Source: CBDCVN01 sp965223585 (GTDB taxonomy: Bacteria; Deinococcota; Deinococci; Deinococcales; Trueperaceae). Taken from it: DNA of 64,000 nt. The notes under the pieces are model-generated. The model made no database searches. It was not told where the DNA came from and saw only the letters and a program-made list of their open reading frames with translations. Positions 8,937-18,243 of this stretch are shown piece by piece; the first letter of the stretch is position 1, and the number at the start of each line of letters is the position of its first letter. The stretch is taken from NCBI GenBank assembly GCA_965223585.1, contig CBDCWW010000012.1:1-64000 (forward strand). The letters run 5' to 3'. Position numbers and translations under genes: made by a program.

Positions 8937-10010
8937 ATGCTGACAAGTTTCCAATCAATCACAACCCTTATAGCAACTAAGATTGCATATGTAGTAGCAT
9001 TTAATAGACCGTCGCAAGATATGGGGGTGAAAGCAAAAAATCCTAAGCATAGCCACGATTTTTTGCGCAAGTCTTCATTGGGACTCGCCTTAGTGTGCCT
9101 TATAGTTATGACGCCATTTTCTATCAACAATTTCATACAGGGGCGCTATCTTCTAGGTGCAGGCTCTCTAGTCATCATAATTATTTTCGCACTTAATGCT
9201 TGGACAATTACTTGTCGTAATCAATATTACACAACACTAATATTACTGGGTCTTGTGCCAGCAATCCTCTTCTTTTTGGCTCTTTGCCTACAAAAGCAAG
9301 GGACTATTGGTGTTTTATGGTGTTATCCTGCCACAGTTGCTTTCTATTTCATGCTTCCTGAACGAAAGGCGTGGATAGCCAATACAGCCCTTCTTATCAT
9401 AACTTTGCCTGTGGCATGGAGTATCATTGATAATGCTCTAGCAATAAGGATGATAGCGACACTTCTGATGGTGAGCATCTTTGCAGCCATTTTCATACGC
9501 CTTATTACTGAACAGCAGAATAAGTTGCAAGCACAGGCTATAACCGACCCTCTCACTGGACTTCTCAATCGAACCCTGCTTGACACTCTGCTCGAGCAGG
9601 CAGTCGAGCAAAGTAAACGCACTGGTGTACCCATGACACTTATCGCTCTTGATATTGATCATTTTAAGGCGATAAACGATACCTTTGGTCACCATGCTGG
9701 AGACACAGTGCTGTGTAGTATCAGTAATTTGTTGAAAGGACGTATTCGTCAGGTCGATAAGGTGTTTCGTTTGGGTGGGGAGGAATTCCTCGTTTTACTC
9801 TACGGTACTAATGTTGAGAATGGTCGTCTTGTTGCCGAGGAACTGCGCAGCTTGATTGAGTCACTTACACTTCTTCCTGATCATCCTGTAACTGTTAGCA
9901 TCGGTGTTGTTACCCTTCAATTAGAGGAGGGCTGGACAGAGTGGGTGAAACGGAGCGATGAAAATCTCTATCTTGCTAAATCCGGTGGTCGCAATCAAGT
10001 CGTGGCCTAA
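8937..10010 (+). CDS. Membrane-bound diguanylate cyclase (GGDEF protein)
   Basis: The product would make cyclic di-GMP from two GTP. The N-terminal half carries about six membrane segments (around residues 45-190: LGLALVCLIVMTPF, LLGAGSLVIIIIFALNAW, LILLGLVPAILFFLALC and others). A short helix leads into a GGDEF domain of about 160 residues with DPLTGLLNR, the metal site LDIDHFKAIND, GHHAGD and the active loop RLGGEEF, a functional GGEEF variant. No RxxD inhibitory site is evident just upstream. It lies between the two copies of the small unknown gene. Its 3' half looks richer in G and C than its neighbours, which may mean acquisition by transfer. Confidence 0.88.
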   Translation: MLTSFQSITTLIATKIAYVVAFNRPSQDMGVKAKNPKHSHDFLRKSSLGLALVCLIVMTPFSINNFIQGRYLLGAGSLVIIIIFALNAWTITCRNQYYTTLILLGLVPAILFFLALCLQKQGTIGVLWCYPATVAFYFMLPERKAWIANTALLIITLPVAWSIIDNALAIRMIATLLMVSIFAAIFIRLITEQQNKLQAQAITDPLTGLLNRTLLDTLLEQAVEQSKRTGVPMTLIALDIDHFKAINDTFGHHAGDTVLCSISNLLKGRIRQVDKVFRLGGEEFLVLLYGTNVENGRLVAEELRSLIESLTLLPDHPVTVSIGVVTLQLEEGWTEWVKRSDENLYLAKSGGRNQVVA

Positions 10011-10063
10011 TTTTGGTAGTTTTCATGGAAATCTTATGGCATAGTAAAACCAATATCAAAGAC

Positions 10064-10093
10064 TTAACATTGTGTGTTAACACCTTTTTAACA
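10064..10093 (+). promoter_or_regulatory. Triple TTAACA direct repeat upstream of small gene copy 2
   Basis: TTAACA at 10064, 10077 and 10088, with the same 13- and 11-bp spacing as the repeat before copy 1. Conservation between the duplicates, while the DNA in between has diverged, supports a binding site. Confidence 0.4.
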
Positions 10094-10121
10094 AATTATT
10101 CCTAAGCTTTGAATTAATTCA

Positions 10122-10141
10122 AGCTTTACCTTGGTAAGGCT
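10122..10141. promoter_or_regulatory. Operator-like palindrome, copy 2
   Basis: AGCTTTACC-TT-GGTAAGGCT, the counterpart of the perfect palindrome at 8605-8624 with one mismatched pair, again just before the ribosome binding site (AGAGG). Confidence 0.4.
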
Positions 10142-10216
10142 TTACAGAGGCTTTAAATGATATATAAAAATGATACAAAAATGGATCCTTCAATATCTAA
10201 AATCAATAGGATGACC

Positions 10217-11485
10217 GGCGATATAAGTTGATTATTTGAGAATCAATTATCATATGGGTAATGAACCCATATAGTGAGCAAGTTGAAAAACATATGCAAA
10301 GGTATTATGAATCTTTATCTGAAAAAGATAGACGACGCTATGCTGCTGTAGAAGCGGAGAAGCTAGGTCATGGTGGAATAACATATGTCAGTCAGTTGCT
10401 AAAGTGTAGCCCTAATACCATAAAAATAGGATTAGCAGAGCTTGACGATGAGCAAATCTTGTCCCAAACTAGAATTCGCCAAGAAGGTGGAGGACGTAAG
10501 TCTGTCATTGAAAATAACCAAGAGCTTGAGTTAGCTTTCTTGCAAATTATTGATCAATATACTGCTGGCTCACCCATGGATCAAAAGATCAAATGGACCT
10601 ATTTAAACCAGCGTGAATTAACTCAGTTTCTAAAAGAGCAAGGCTTTCAGATAAGTGAAAAACTGGTGGTTCAACTGCTTGAAAAACACAAATTTCGTAA
10701 ACGTAAGGCAAAGAAAGTGATGAGTGCTAAGGAGTGCATAGATCGTGATGATCAATTCAAGAATATTGCTAAATTAAAAGAAGATTATCAAACTGCTAGA
10801 CAACCAGTTATTAGCATGGACAGTAAAAAAAAGAGCCTATAGGTGCTTTGTATAGAAACGGTAAAGTGTATAGCCAACAAGCAATAAAAGTTTATGATCA
10901 TGATTTCTACTCTTTGGCTGAGGCAATAGCTATTCCTCATGGCATTTATGATTTAAGGTATAATCTTGGCTACATAACCATTAATACCAGTCATGACACC
11001 AGCGAGTTTGCTTGTGACTGTGTTCGTTTATGGTGGCAAAATCACGCAATTAAACTCTATGCTCACAGCAAAAAATTGCTAATATTGTGTGACTGTGGAG
11101 GTAGCAATAATTCTCGACACTACATATTCAAAGAAGCACTACAAAATCTTGCCAATGACCTTGGTTTATCCATACGTATAGCACATTATCCACCCTATAG
11201 TTCCAAGTATAATCCTATAGAACATCGTTTATTCCCTCATGTAACTCGTGCTTGCCAAGGAGTTATACTAGATTCCGTGGAAATCCTCAAGATGCTTATA
11301 TCTAGAACAGAAACTAAAACAGGACTTAAGGTTTTTGTAAATGTCATAGATAAGCACTATAAGAAAGGGCAAAAAGCTGATGAAAATTTCAAACAGGCAA
11401 TGCCCATTGTTTTTGATGATTTTTTACCATCTTGGAATTACACTGCTGTTCCCCAATAATTTTGAAATGCTCAAGTTATTTCGCC
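10217..11485 (+). mobile_element. ISAzo13-family insertion sequence
   Basis: The element is bounded by imperfect inverted ends: GGCGA-x-ATAA-x-TTGA-xx-ATTT at 10217-10237 and its reverse complement at 11465-11485, matching at 17 of 21 positions. It carries one transposase in two overlapping phases and interrupts a duplicated small gene, which defines the boundaries independently. A target duplication is not clear. Length about 1.27 kb. It contains none of the CTCGAG palindromes that are dense around it. Confidence 0.7.
10261..11459 (+). CDS. ISAzo13-family transposase, two phases joined by a -1 frameshift
   Basis: A DDE transposase that moves the surrounding element. The first phase (10261-10842) has N-terminal helices and a helix-turn-helix-like ISQLL-type segment (YVSQLLKCSPNTIKIGL), and ends at the first catalytic Asp in VISMDSKKK. 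The second phase (up to 11459) continues E-P-I-G-A-L-Y-R-N-G-K-V-Y-S and holds the other acidic residues in LILCDCGGSNNSR and SSKYNPIEHRLF. SHDTSEFACDCVRLWW and the order of motifs fit the ISAzo13 family (DDE_Tnp_ISAZ013). The phases meet at a run of eight A (10825-10832), where a -1 slip restores the family sequence DSKKKEPIG. This may be programmed frameshifting, or decay. Confidence 0.8.
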
Positions 11486-11742
11486 GACGATCCTAAAGAA
11501 GTAGGTCTAATGATAATTGGTTCCCATGCAAGAAAAATTGTACTTTCCAACATTCTCGCTGAATTTCCACACCAATCAAAAACAAACCACTCACTAGGAA
11601 GGCTCGAAACTTCTCCTGATAGAGTCTTTGCTTTTCACAAAGATTTATAGCTAACTAGAGATGTTACTTAAACTATAAGTTCTAACACAAATAACTTTGC
11701 GCTTGTGTAACTTGTTTAAGCTTGTCTATAAAATGTCAAATT

Positions 11743-13225
11743 ATGAGTTTATTTAGCAAAATAATAAAATCACTAATAGCTTTAAGGCACTCTTTAGCCA
11801 TAAAAATCACACTTGCTATAGTCTTGGTAAGCTTACTCAGTTTGTTACTTGTAAATGTGCTGGCACGCACTACCATTACTTTAGATGCTTTCGCTAAAAT
11901 TAGTAGTGAGATACGTATGCATACTCTTAGAGACGCTATTATAGCTTTTTATTTAGAAAACGGAAGTTTAGAGGGGCTTCATAGTTTTAGGCAGTTGCAA
12001 GGAGATCCTAGGCTTCCTAAAGGTAGGATAAGGCCCAATGGGAAACCTATAAATAGTATCATGCCTAGCAGAGGCCCTAGAAACCATGGACCTCCACCAA
12101 TGCATGGCTTTGTTAATGCAGAAGGTATTTTGCAAACGGAGTTTGCTGGCATTAACGTTGGTGAAAAGCTTGATAACAAATGGATTGCTTTGGGAGTACC
12201 TGTTATGGTTGAGGGTGTTCATCTAGGCACAATAATTCCTATAAAAAAGTCTGATAAACCTAAAACTGATGATCATATACCAATACCTATTAAGGCAGAG
12301 CATAAAATCCTTTCGAGTTTGATTGTTCGTACGTTAACTCAAACTTCATTACTAGCTTTGATGTTAGCCTTGATTGTTGGGGTGCTTTTTTCACGAACAC
12401 TTACTCAACCTTTACGCAAGCTTACGCAAACAAGTCGTTTGCTTGCAAAAGGTAATAACTTAGGGCAAACTGTTGCTATAAGAGGCAAAGATGAAGTTGG
12501 TGAACTTGCAAGGGCTTTTAATCAAATGAGTACTGACTTGGCAGAAGCAAACAATAGGCGTAAACAAATGACAGCAGATATCGCCCACGACTTACGTACA
12601 CCTTTAACTGTTATGTCTGGTTATATTCAGGCTTTACAAAAGGGTAAGCTCGAGCCAAATACCAAGCGTTTTGAAACACTTTTCGATGAGATTAAGCTTC
12701 TACAAAATCTTGTTGAAGACCTAAGGCTTTTATCTTTAACCGAGGAAGGCAAACTAAAATTAGTATTAGAAAATACTGAAGTTGAAAAGCTACTTAAAAA
12801 TGTAATGGCTTCTTTTGAGCATACTGCTGAGCAAAGTGATATTGATATTAGACTTGAGATCGAGCCTAATCTACCTGCTATTAAAGTCGATATTGAGCGC
12901 ATGCGTCAGGTTCTAGGTAATCTAATAAGCAATGCACTTCGACATACTCCTAAGGGAGGGATAATTTGCCTTGTAGCTAGGCGTAGTGCTAATGATGTTT
13001 TGCCTCGAGGTAAAAGATACTGGTGAGGGTGTACCTGCAGATAAGTTGCCACATTTATTTGAACGGTTTTATACAGCAGATGAAAGCTTCATATCAAAAA
13101 CAGGTAACACTGGTTTAGGACTTGCAATTGCTAAGTCAATTGTTAACTTGCATGGTGGTAATATTTCGGCAAGTAGCCTCAAGGGGCAAGGCACTACCAT
13201 CAGTATTTGTTTAGTAACTCTTTAA
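11743..13225 (+). pseudogene. Sensor histidine kinase with one frameshift (HK1)
   Basis: A membrane kinase of the BaeS/PhoR type. Visible parts: a membrane segment near residues 20-42, an extracytoplasmic loop with a Pro/Arg/Gly-rich stretch, a second membrane segment (about 195-222), HAMP (LTQPLRKLTQTSRLLAKG onwards), HisKA with MTADIAHDLRTPL (phospho-acceptor His282), and an HATPase domain. Around 13003-13008 the sequence GTTTTGCCTCGAG has one base too many: the N box is in the first frame and the G1 and G2 boxes (LEVKDTGEGV, LFERFYTAD, TGLGLAIAKS) are in the next. Read as written it stops at 13026 and lacks the nucleotide lid. ATG 11743 was chosen over the upstream TTG. Confidence 0.8.
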
Positions 13226-13228
13226 AAT

Positions 13229-14551
13229 ATGGTAAGAGAACCTTTGATGATGAAAATGCCATACTCTAACTGGTGGGTAAATAGCTGGGGGCAATTTTGT
13301 AACAAAGGGATAAGTCATGTTCGTCAAGGTCTCATTAATCGTGAGAAGGCGATTGTGACAAATCAGTTTGTTGCTCTTGCTATAGCTATAACATTTGCTT
13401 ATATAATTTTCTATCTTATTTATGATCCAATCTACACAGCTCCATTGCTTTTTATTAGTGCTGTAGCCATTTTAGCTTATCTGATAATTTTGTTTTTGAA
13501 TCATAAAGGATTTGGGTTTATAGCTAGCCTATTGGCACTTATAGTGCCTTGCATTCAACTCGCTACAGTTTCCTATTTACTTAGCAGTAGAGCAGGAGTA
13601 CATAGCTATCTTTTGTGTGGTGGTGTGCTTTCATTTCTTATGTTTACAGATAAAACAGCGATTGAATAAAGGGCATCTTTATAGTAGCTCCCACAGGACT
13701 TTTCCTTGTTGTACAGTTCTTTTTCACCTTTGATAGAGCTGCCCTTGTTTTCCCAAAAAATATCTTGAATACAATGTACATTTTAAATGTTTTTGGATTG
13801 TCATTACTACTTTACATAGCCTCTCGTTTGTTTCATTTGCAATTAATTAGGCAAAGAAGCCAAGTTTCTGCAGTTGACAAGCAATATAAGCAAATGACAG
13901 CAGATATTGCCCATGATCTAAGAACGCCTCTTGCAGTGGTATCAGGTTACATTCAAGCTTTAAAAAAGGGTAAGCTAAAACCAACTGCTGAGCGCTTTGA
14001 AGTCCTTCATAATGAAGTGCAGCTTTTACAAAATATGGTTGAAGATTTACGTTTTTTGGCATTAGCAGATTCAGGGGATTTACGTTTGGCTTTACAGAAG
14101 AATAACTGCTGAATCACTATTTTTGTCTATAATGAGCACTTTTGAACGCAAAGCTAAGCAACGTGAGGTCGAGCTTAAACTTGAACTCGAGCCCAATTTA
14201 CCATTAATTAAAGTTGACGTTGAGCTTATGCAACAGGACTTAGCTAAATTAGTTACCAATGCTCTTAATTACACACCAAAAGGAGGAGTTATTTGCCTAA
14301 GGGCTAAACTTAGTAGTAAAAGTGTTGTGCTCGAGGTAAAAGACACAGGCAAAGGTGTAACTGCAGATAAATTACCACATTTATTTAAGCGCTTTTATCG
14401 TGCAGATGAAAGCAGGAATACCGAGAGTGGTGGCACGGGGTTAGGGCTTGCAATTGCTAAATCAATTGTTGAATTACATGGTGGTGAAATTTCTGCTAGT
14501 AGCATTGAAGGTCAAGGTATGACAATCAGTATTTTTCTAGATGCTTACTGA
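13229..14551 (+). pseudogene. Sensor histidine kinase with two frameshifts (HK2)
   Basis: Begins three bases after HK1 ends and is its paralogue in the catalytic core. The N-terminal part has about five membrane segments (residues 48-195) and no HAMP domain. HisKA is MTADIAHDLRTPLAVVSGY; the HATPase core has LEVKDTGKGV and GGTGLGLAIAKSIV. The reading frame changes twice: near 13667, where a -1 step passes the TAA and continues GIFIVAPTGLFLVVQ; and near 14105-14112, where one extra A in AAGAATAACTGC ends the frame. Apart from the two shifts the sequence stays family-like throughout, so decay is recent, or the read data are faulty. Confidence 0.75.
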
Positions 14552-14562
14552 GGATTAAATGT

Positions 14563-15252
14563 ATGAAAACAATTTTAATTGTTGATGACAAGCTTAGTCT
14601 TACTAGAATGCTTCAAGATTACTTAAGTAGTGAAGGTTATAATACAATCGTGGCAGATAATGGTTGTAATGCTCTTTATACTGCTCGCCACACTAAACCA
14701 GATCTAATTCTTTTAGACATTATGATGCCTGAAATGGATGGTTATGAATTCATGCAAGTTTACCGTCAAGAGGCCGAGATTCCTGTCATTATGCTAACTG
14801 CTAAGGAAGAAAAAGATAGTGCTATAAAAGGTTTAGAGCTTGGTGCAGACGATTACGTAACAAAGCCTTTTGATATAGATGAACTGAGTGCTCGCATTGA
14901 AGCTGTGATGAGACGTTATGAAAAAGGCCCGCAAGTGGTTCGTATCTTACGTTTGGGTGAACTCGAGCTTGACCCAGAAATGCACTTATTCAAAAAGAAT
15001 GGTAGAGCTATCGAGCTAACAACTTATGAGTATGCACTAATTAAGTACCTTTTAGAGTACCCGGGTCGTATTTTTTCACGCACAGAACTTTTAGATAAAC
15101 TTGAAGTGCGAGGGAAACAAAGTGGTGAACGAACTGTAGATGTACATATCCGTAAGCTTAGAATCAAGATTGAGGATGATCCAGCAACACCCACTTATCT
15201 TGAAACTGTATTTGGTAGGGGTTATAGACTTAACCGTAGGATAAACAGATAA
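14563..15252 (+). CDS. OmpR/PhoB-family response regulator
   Basis: A 229-residue two-component regulator. Receiver domain residues 1-118 have the acidic pocket D8/D9, the phospho-acceptor D52 (LLLDIMMPEMDG), T79 and K101 (TKPFD). A winged-helix DNA-binding domain covers about 130-227 (LTTYEYALIKYLLEYPGRIFSR, RTVDVHIRKLRIKIEDD, FGRGYRL). It starts 11 bases after the damaged HK2 and is itself intact, so it may now depend on another kinase, possibly the one encoded convergently at 15275-16786. The TTAACA direct repeats at 8.5 and 10.1 kb are plausible but untested targets. Confidence 0.92.
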   Translation: MKTILIVDDKLSLTRMLQDYLSSEGYNTIVADNGCNALYTARHTKPDLILLDIMMPEMDGYEFMQVYRQEAEIPVIMLTAKEEKDSAIKGLELGADDYVTKPFDIDELSARIEAVMRRYEKGPQVVRILRLGELELDPEMHLFKKNGRAIELTTYEYALIKYLLEYPGRIFSRTELLDKLEVRGKQSGERTVDVHIRKLRIKIEDDPATPTYLETVFGRGYRLNRRINR

Positions 15253-15277
15253 AAGTATCTGCTAAAGATTCTGTTTA
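15242..15277. terminator. Possible bidirectional terminator between convergent genes
   Basis: A perfect 8-bp inverted repeat TAAACAGA (15242-15249) / TCTGTTTA (15270-15277) overlaps both stop codons of the convergent regulator and kinase genes. The loop is 20 nt and no T run follows, so termination is weakly supported. Confidence 0.3.
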
Positions 15278-16786
15278 GGAACTAGGCAAGTGCACACTGA
15301 AGGTTGTGCCAAAACCCAACTTACTTTCAGCTGTGACAAAACCTTTATGTAATTCTACTAGTGATTTGGTTATTGCCAACCCTAAGCCTGAATGTAAATC
15401 ATTTGTCTGTGAGCGATTCAGGTCAGCACGGTAAAAACGCTCAAAAATATGTGGTAAGTTTTCAGCTGAAATACCTTCACCTGTATCTTGGACTTGTAAA
15501 AGCACACCATTAGTTGCTCGAGTAACAATTAACTTGATACTACCGTTGCATGGTGTATGCCGTAAGGCATTGTTGATTAAATTGTTAAGAACTTGCCGTA
15601 GCCGTTCACGATCAGCTTTTAAGCTTAATGGTGCTTTGTCTATGTCAAGTGATAGTTTGATGTTATTAGCTTCAGCAGCAGGCTGAAAAGCATGCAGGAC
15701 ACTTGTCAAGAAGTCCTCGAGGACAATCTCTTCACATTTAAGTTGGATCTGGTCAGTATCTGCAAGGGAAAGCAAGCGTAAATCCTCAACAAGTTTCTTC
15801 AAAAGTAAAGTTTCCTCTTGCAACGTTTTAAAGTTCTGAGGCAAAGGCTTAATGGCACCCTTAAGGAAAGAGTCTAAGTAACCTGATAGCACTGAAAGTG
15901 GTGTTGCAAGGTCATGTACTACATCTGCTGTCATTTGACGGCGATAACGATTAGCCTCTGCAAGCTCTTGACTCATCTGATTAAAAGCCTGTGTAAGCTT
16001 TCCTACTTCATCCTGGCTCTTTACGGGTACAGTTTCACCCAAAGCACCTTGGGCTAGTGTTTTACTGGCTTTAGTCAAGCGTCGCAGTGGTTTTGTTAGA
16101 GATTGCGCCATGAATAGGCCCAAGCCTAGGGCTAAAATCAGGGCCAGACCACCTGCCATTGGTAAAGTTCTATATAAACTACTTAGGAATGCTTGTTCTT
16201 CAGGGTTTTTGTGATCCACATTTACAACTCGAATTACTGTACCAGCTAGCTGCCCATCTACCATTAGGTCCTTCTGCTGTGAGTATTTATGTAGGTTAAC
16301 AATCTGCCCGACTTGCGTGCCCATTACTGGGATGATTATACGCCTTTCAGCATCAACTAGGCCCATCCGTAAAGGGATTTTACTGGCAGGATCATCAGCA
16401 AGAGAAACAATGCTTGCTGCGCTTGGTGGAGGTGGCACTGGGGAAGTGGGCGCTGAAGGAGGCACTTTAGGGGACTTTACTGTTTCAGGTGTAGGTAAAG
16501 CATTTGGGGGTATGTTTGATGCTGCAGTTGGTGGAGGTGGACGCAACCTTAGAGGGGTGCTTGGTGCTGGAACTGCTGCCTCGATACCCTGCCATGTTCC
16601 ACGCAATTGATAGTATTCTAGTGCTCGAGCAGCATACCTTTCAAGGCGATCACTGCCAACACTTAAACGAAAGGATTTCAAAGCAACATTGACGCTTAAA
16701 ATGGCAAGAAGTGCCAAACCTAATAAGCTTGCTAACCCAAAGCCCAACAGGAGCTTGAGTCGAAGTGAAGACCTTAGCCAGTTCAT
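15275..16786 (-). CDS. Sensor histidine kinase, intact (HK3)
   Basis: A 503-residue membrane kinase. Layout: a membrane segment near 10-32; an extracytoplasmic domain of about 180 residues with a very Pro-rich linker (about 70-130); a second membrane segment (about 212-232); HAMP; HisKA with MTADVVHDLATPL; and HATPase with VQDTGEGISAENLPHIFERFYRAD and SGLGLAITKSLVELHKG. Core motifs resemble the damaged HK1 and HK2, so the three are related. It faces the regulator gene end to end and could phosphorylate it. The plus-strand frames over the Pro-rich part are shadows. Ligand unknown. Confidence 0.9.
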   Translation of the reverse strand: MNWLRSSLRLKLLLGFGLASLLGLALLAILSVNVALKSFRLSVGSDRLERYAARALEYYQLRGTWQGIEAAVPAPSTPLRLRPPPPTAASNIPPNALPTPETVKSPKVPPSAPTSPVPPPPSAASIVSLADDPASKIPLRMGLVDAERRIIIPVMGTQVGQIVNLHKYSQQKDLMVDGQLAGTVIRVVNVDHKNPEEQAFLSSLYRTLPMAGGLALILALGLGLFMAQSLTKPLRRLTKASKTLAQGALGETVPVKSQDEVGKLTQAFNQMSQELAEANRYRRQMTADVVHDLATPLSVLSGYLDSFLKGAIKPLPQNFKTLQEETLLLKKLVEDLRLLSLADTDQIQLKCEEIVLEDFLTSVLHAFQPAAEANNIKLSLDIDKAPLSLKADRERLRQVLNNLINNALRHTPCNGSIKLIVTRATNGVLLQVQDTGEGISAENLPHIFERFYRADLNRSQTNDLHSGLGLAITKSLVELHKGFVTAESKLGFGTTFSVHLPSS

Positions 16787-16903
16787 AAGATTGACCCATA
16801 AGCTTTTTTATAAACTGCCTCGAGCCATTTCAAATTATCAGGGTATAACTCGAGGTTATTAAAAAAATTACGAGATTGAATCAGATTGAATTTATTATGA
16901 GTA

Positions 16904-17948
16904 GAGTTGTTCCTTATTAATAATAATTGTTTCCTAGCAGGATCTTAGAGAATATAATCATAGCTCAATAGTTCCTAGAGTATAAAAAGGTTCCATAAAC
17001 CAGCGCAAATGCCTATCACATCATCAAACATCCCCTTCACTCTATTTCTAAACTTATGCACCAGAATTCGATATCTTTTTATTCCTCCTATGGCATGCTC
17101 TACTCTTATTCGTACTCTACTTAAGACTCTATTTTCTGCCTTTTGCTTTTCTGTTAGTTGTGGATTAGGGTTGTTCTTACTCTTCCTTGGCTTCTTATGC
17201 GGTATTTCTATTTCCCCTCCCTGATAATCCTTTTTGATCCCTTTGTAACCTAGGTCTAATCCTGCTTTTATTCCTTCTAACCACCGTTCACCTTTCCTAA
17301 ACTCTTGTTTGAACATCCCGTAATCATGATTTCTTCCTGTAAATGTCCTTCCTACATACAATACCTCTCTATCTAACTTACTAAATACTGTGTTTTTAAC
17401 CGTGTGTGCCTTTTTCTTCCCACTATAAAACTCTTTTTGCTTCTCATTATCTGTAGGACGATTATGGGCCCTTTCTGTTGCATCTATTAGTATTTGCCCT
17501 ACTTCCTCCCATTGCCTTTCTAAGTTCTTCAGCACTCCCATATTCTCTATCGGGTAGTACTCCCAAATGCTTCAAAGTTTTTTGCAGTATTGGCAAAAGC
17601 TTATGTAAATTCTCACAAGCTTTTGAACGATCCATGTTGAAAGTTGCTCCTAAAACATCAAAAGTTGGATAGTTTTTGAGATAGAATAAGACGAAAAAAA
17701 GCTTGTCAGTATAAGTTGGAAGCTTACCTTTTCTACCTCCACCCGGTTTGCGCTGCCTTGATCCTTCTTCTTTGCCTTTCTCATATTCTTCTTGTTGCTG
17801 CTGCTCAAATATTTTCCTAAATGCTTCTAAAAGTTCTAAAAACTTATCTTTGTCTAACCCTAGTAAAGCTCTTATCTGTCGGTCGTTATCTAGGTTAATA
17901 GTCATATTCTCATTGTAGCACACTATTCTGCTTAAATAGGAACAACTC
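16904..17948 (-). mobile_element. IS5-family insertion sequence, complete ends
   Basis: Inverted ends GAGTTGTTCCT (16904-16914) and the reverse complement AGGAACAACTC (17938-17948) are perfect over 11 bp and continue imperfectly. TA flanks both ends (16902-16903 and 17949-17950), consistent with a 2-bp target duplication. The 1045-bp element holds a two-phase transposase and inserted between a kinase gene and the upstream region of the next one. Confidence 0.75.
16975..17923 (-). CDS. IS5-family (DDE_Tnp_4) transposase in two overlapping phases
   Basis: The upstream phase (17923-17462) is about 150 residues with a helix-turn-helix part (YTDKLFFVLFYLKNYPTFDVLGATFNMDRSKACENL), typical of the HTH_Tnp_4 domain. 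The downstream phase (17541-16975) carries the DDE domain: first Asp in QILIDATERAH, second in GLDLGYKGI, Glu in RVEHAIGGIKRYR. The phases overlap by 80 bp and are one base out of register, as in IS427-type elements that use frameshifting to join orfA and orfB. No stop interrupts either phase, so the element may be active. Confidence 0.8.
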
Positions 17949-17950
17949 TA

Positions 17951-18230
17951 GTAGTTAAAATAGAGCACATGATCTGTTCATAGTTTAGAATCTATTCTTT
18001 GCTATCAAGTTAGATTTTGTTACACAAAACCTTCAAGATTTGACATTTTTACTTGCTCTAGAGCAAAACAAGGTTACCTTTACAGGGTATTTTTGGTAAT
18101 TTACAGCTTGTTGCAATCTCCCTTAAAGCCTTGTGTTAGACAAACGTCTAAAATTACCAAAGCTTTTAACCTAGCAATTAGGTAGAATCAGATACGTATG
18201 TATTCCAAAACGTTCTATATAAATTTGATA
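17951..18230. other. Upstream region of the LiaS/NarX-type kinase gene
   Basis: About 280 bp of AT-rich DNA between the IS end and the kinase promoter. No coding frame or RNA fold was recognised. Confidence 0.3.
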
Positions 18231-18236
18231 TATAAT
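18231..18236 (+). promoter_or_regulatory. -10 box of the kinase gene, leaderless spacing
   Basis: A perfect TATAAT ends seven bases before the GTG start at 18244. A transcript from here would begin at or next to the start codon. No Shine-Dalgarno sequence is present. Confidence 0.5.
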
Positions 18237-18243
18237 TCTAGTA

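Larger units (their letters stand above)
10157..11650 (+). pseudogene. Small conserved protein, copy 2, split by an ISAzo13-type element
   Basis: The 5' part (10157-10216: M-I-Y-K-N-D-T-K-M-D-P-S-I-S-K) and the 3' part (11486-11650: PKEVGLMIIGSHARKIVLSN through FAFHKDL) align end to end with the intact copy at 8640-8864. The transposon fills the gap at the position matching residues 21-23. Without the insertion the protein would be about 74 residues. The duplicated upstream region is intact, so a truncated N-terminal peptide may still be made. Confidence 0.65.

Noticed and set aside
10261..11459. Transposase first considered as IS630 family
   Set aside because: CDCGGSNNSR, SSKYNPIEHRLF and HDTSEFA order fit the ISAzo13 family better, and a TA target duplication is not seen.
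16317..16610. Gly-rich plus-strand frame opposite HK3
   Set aside because: It is the antisense reading of the Pro-rich linker of the kinase; low-complexity by construction.
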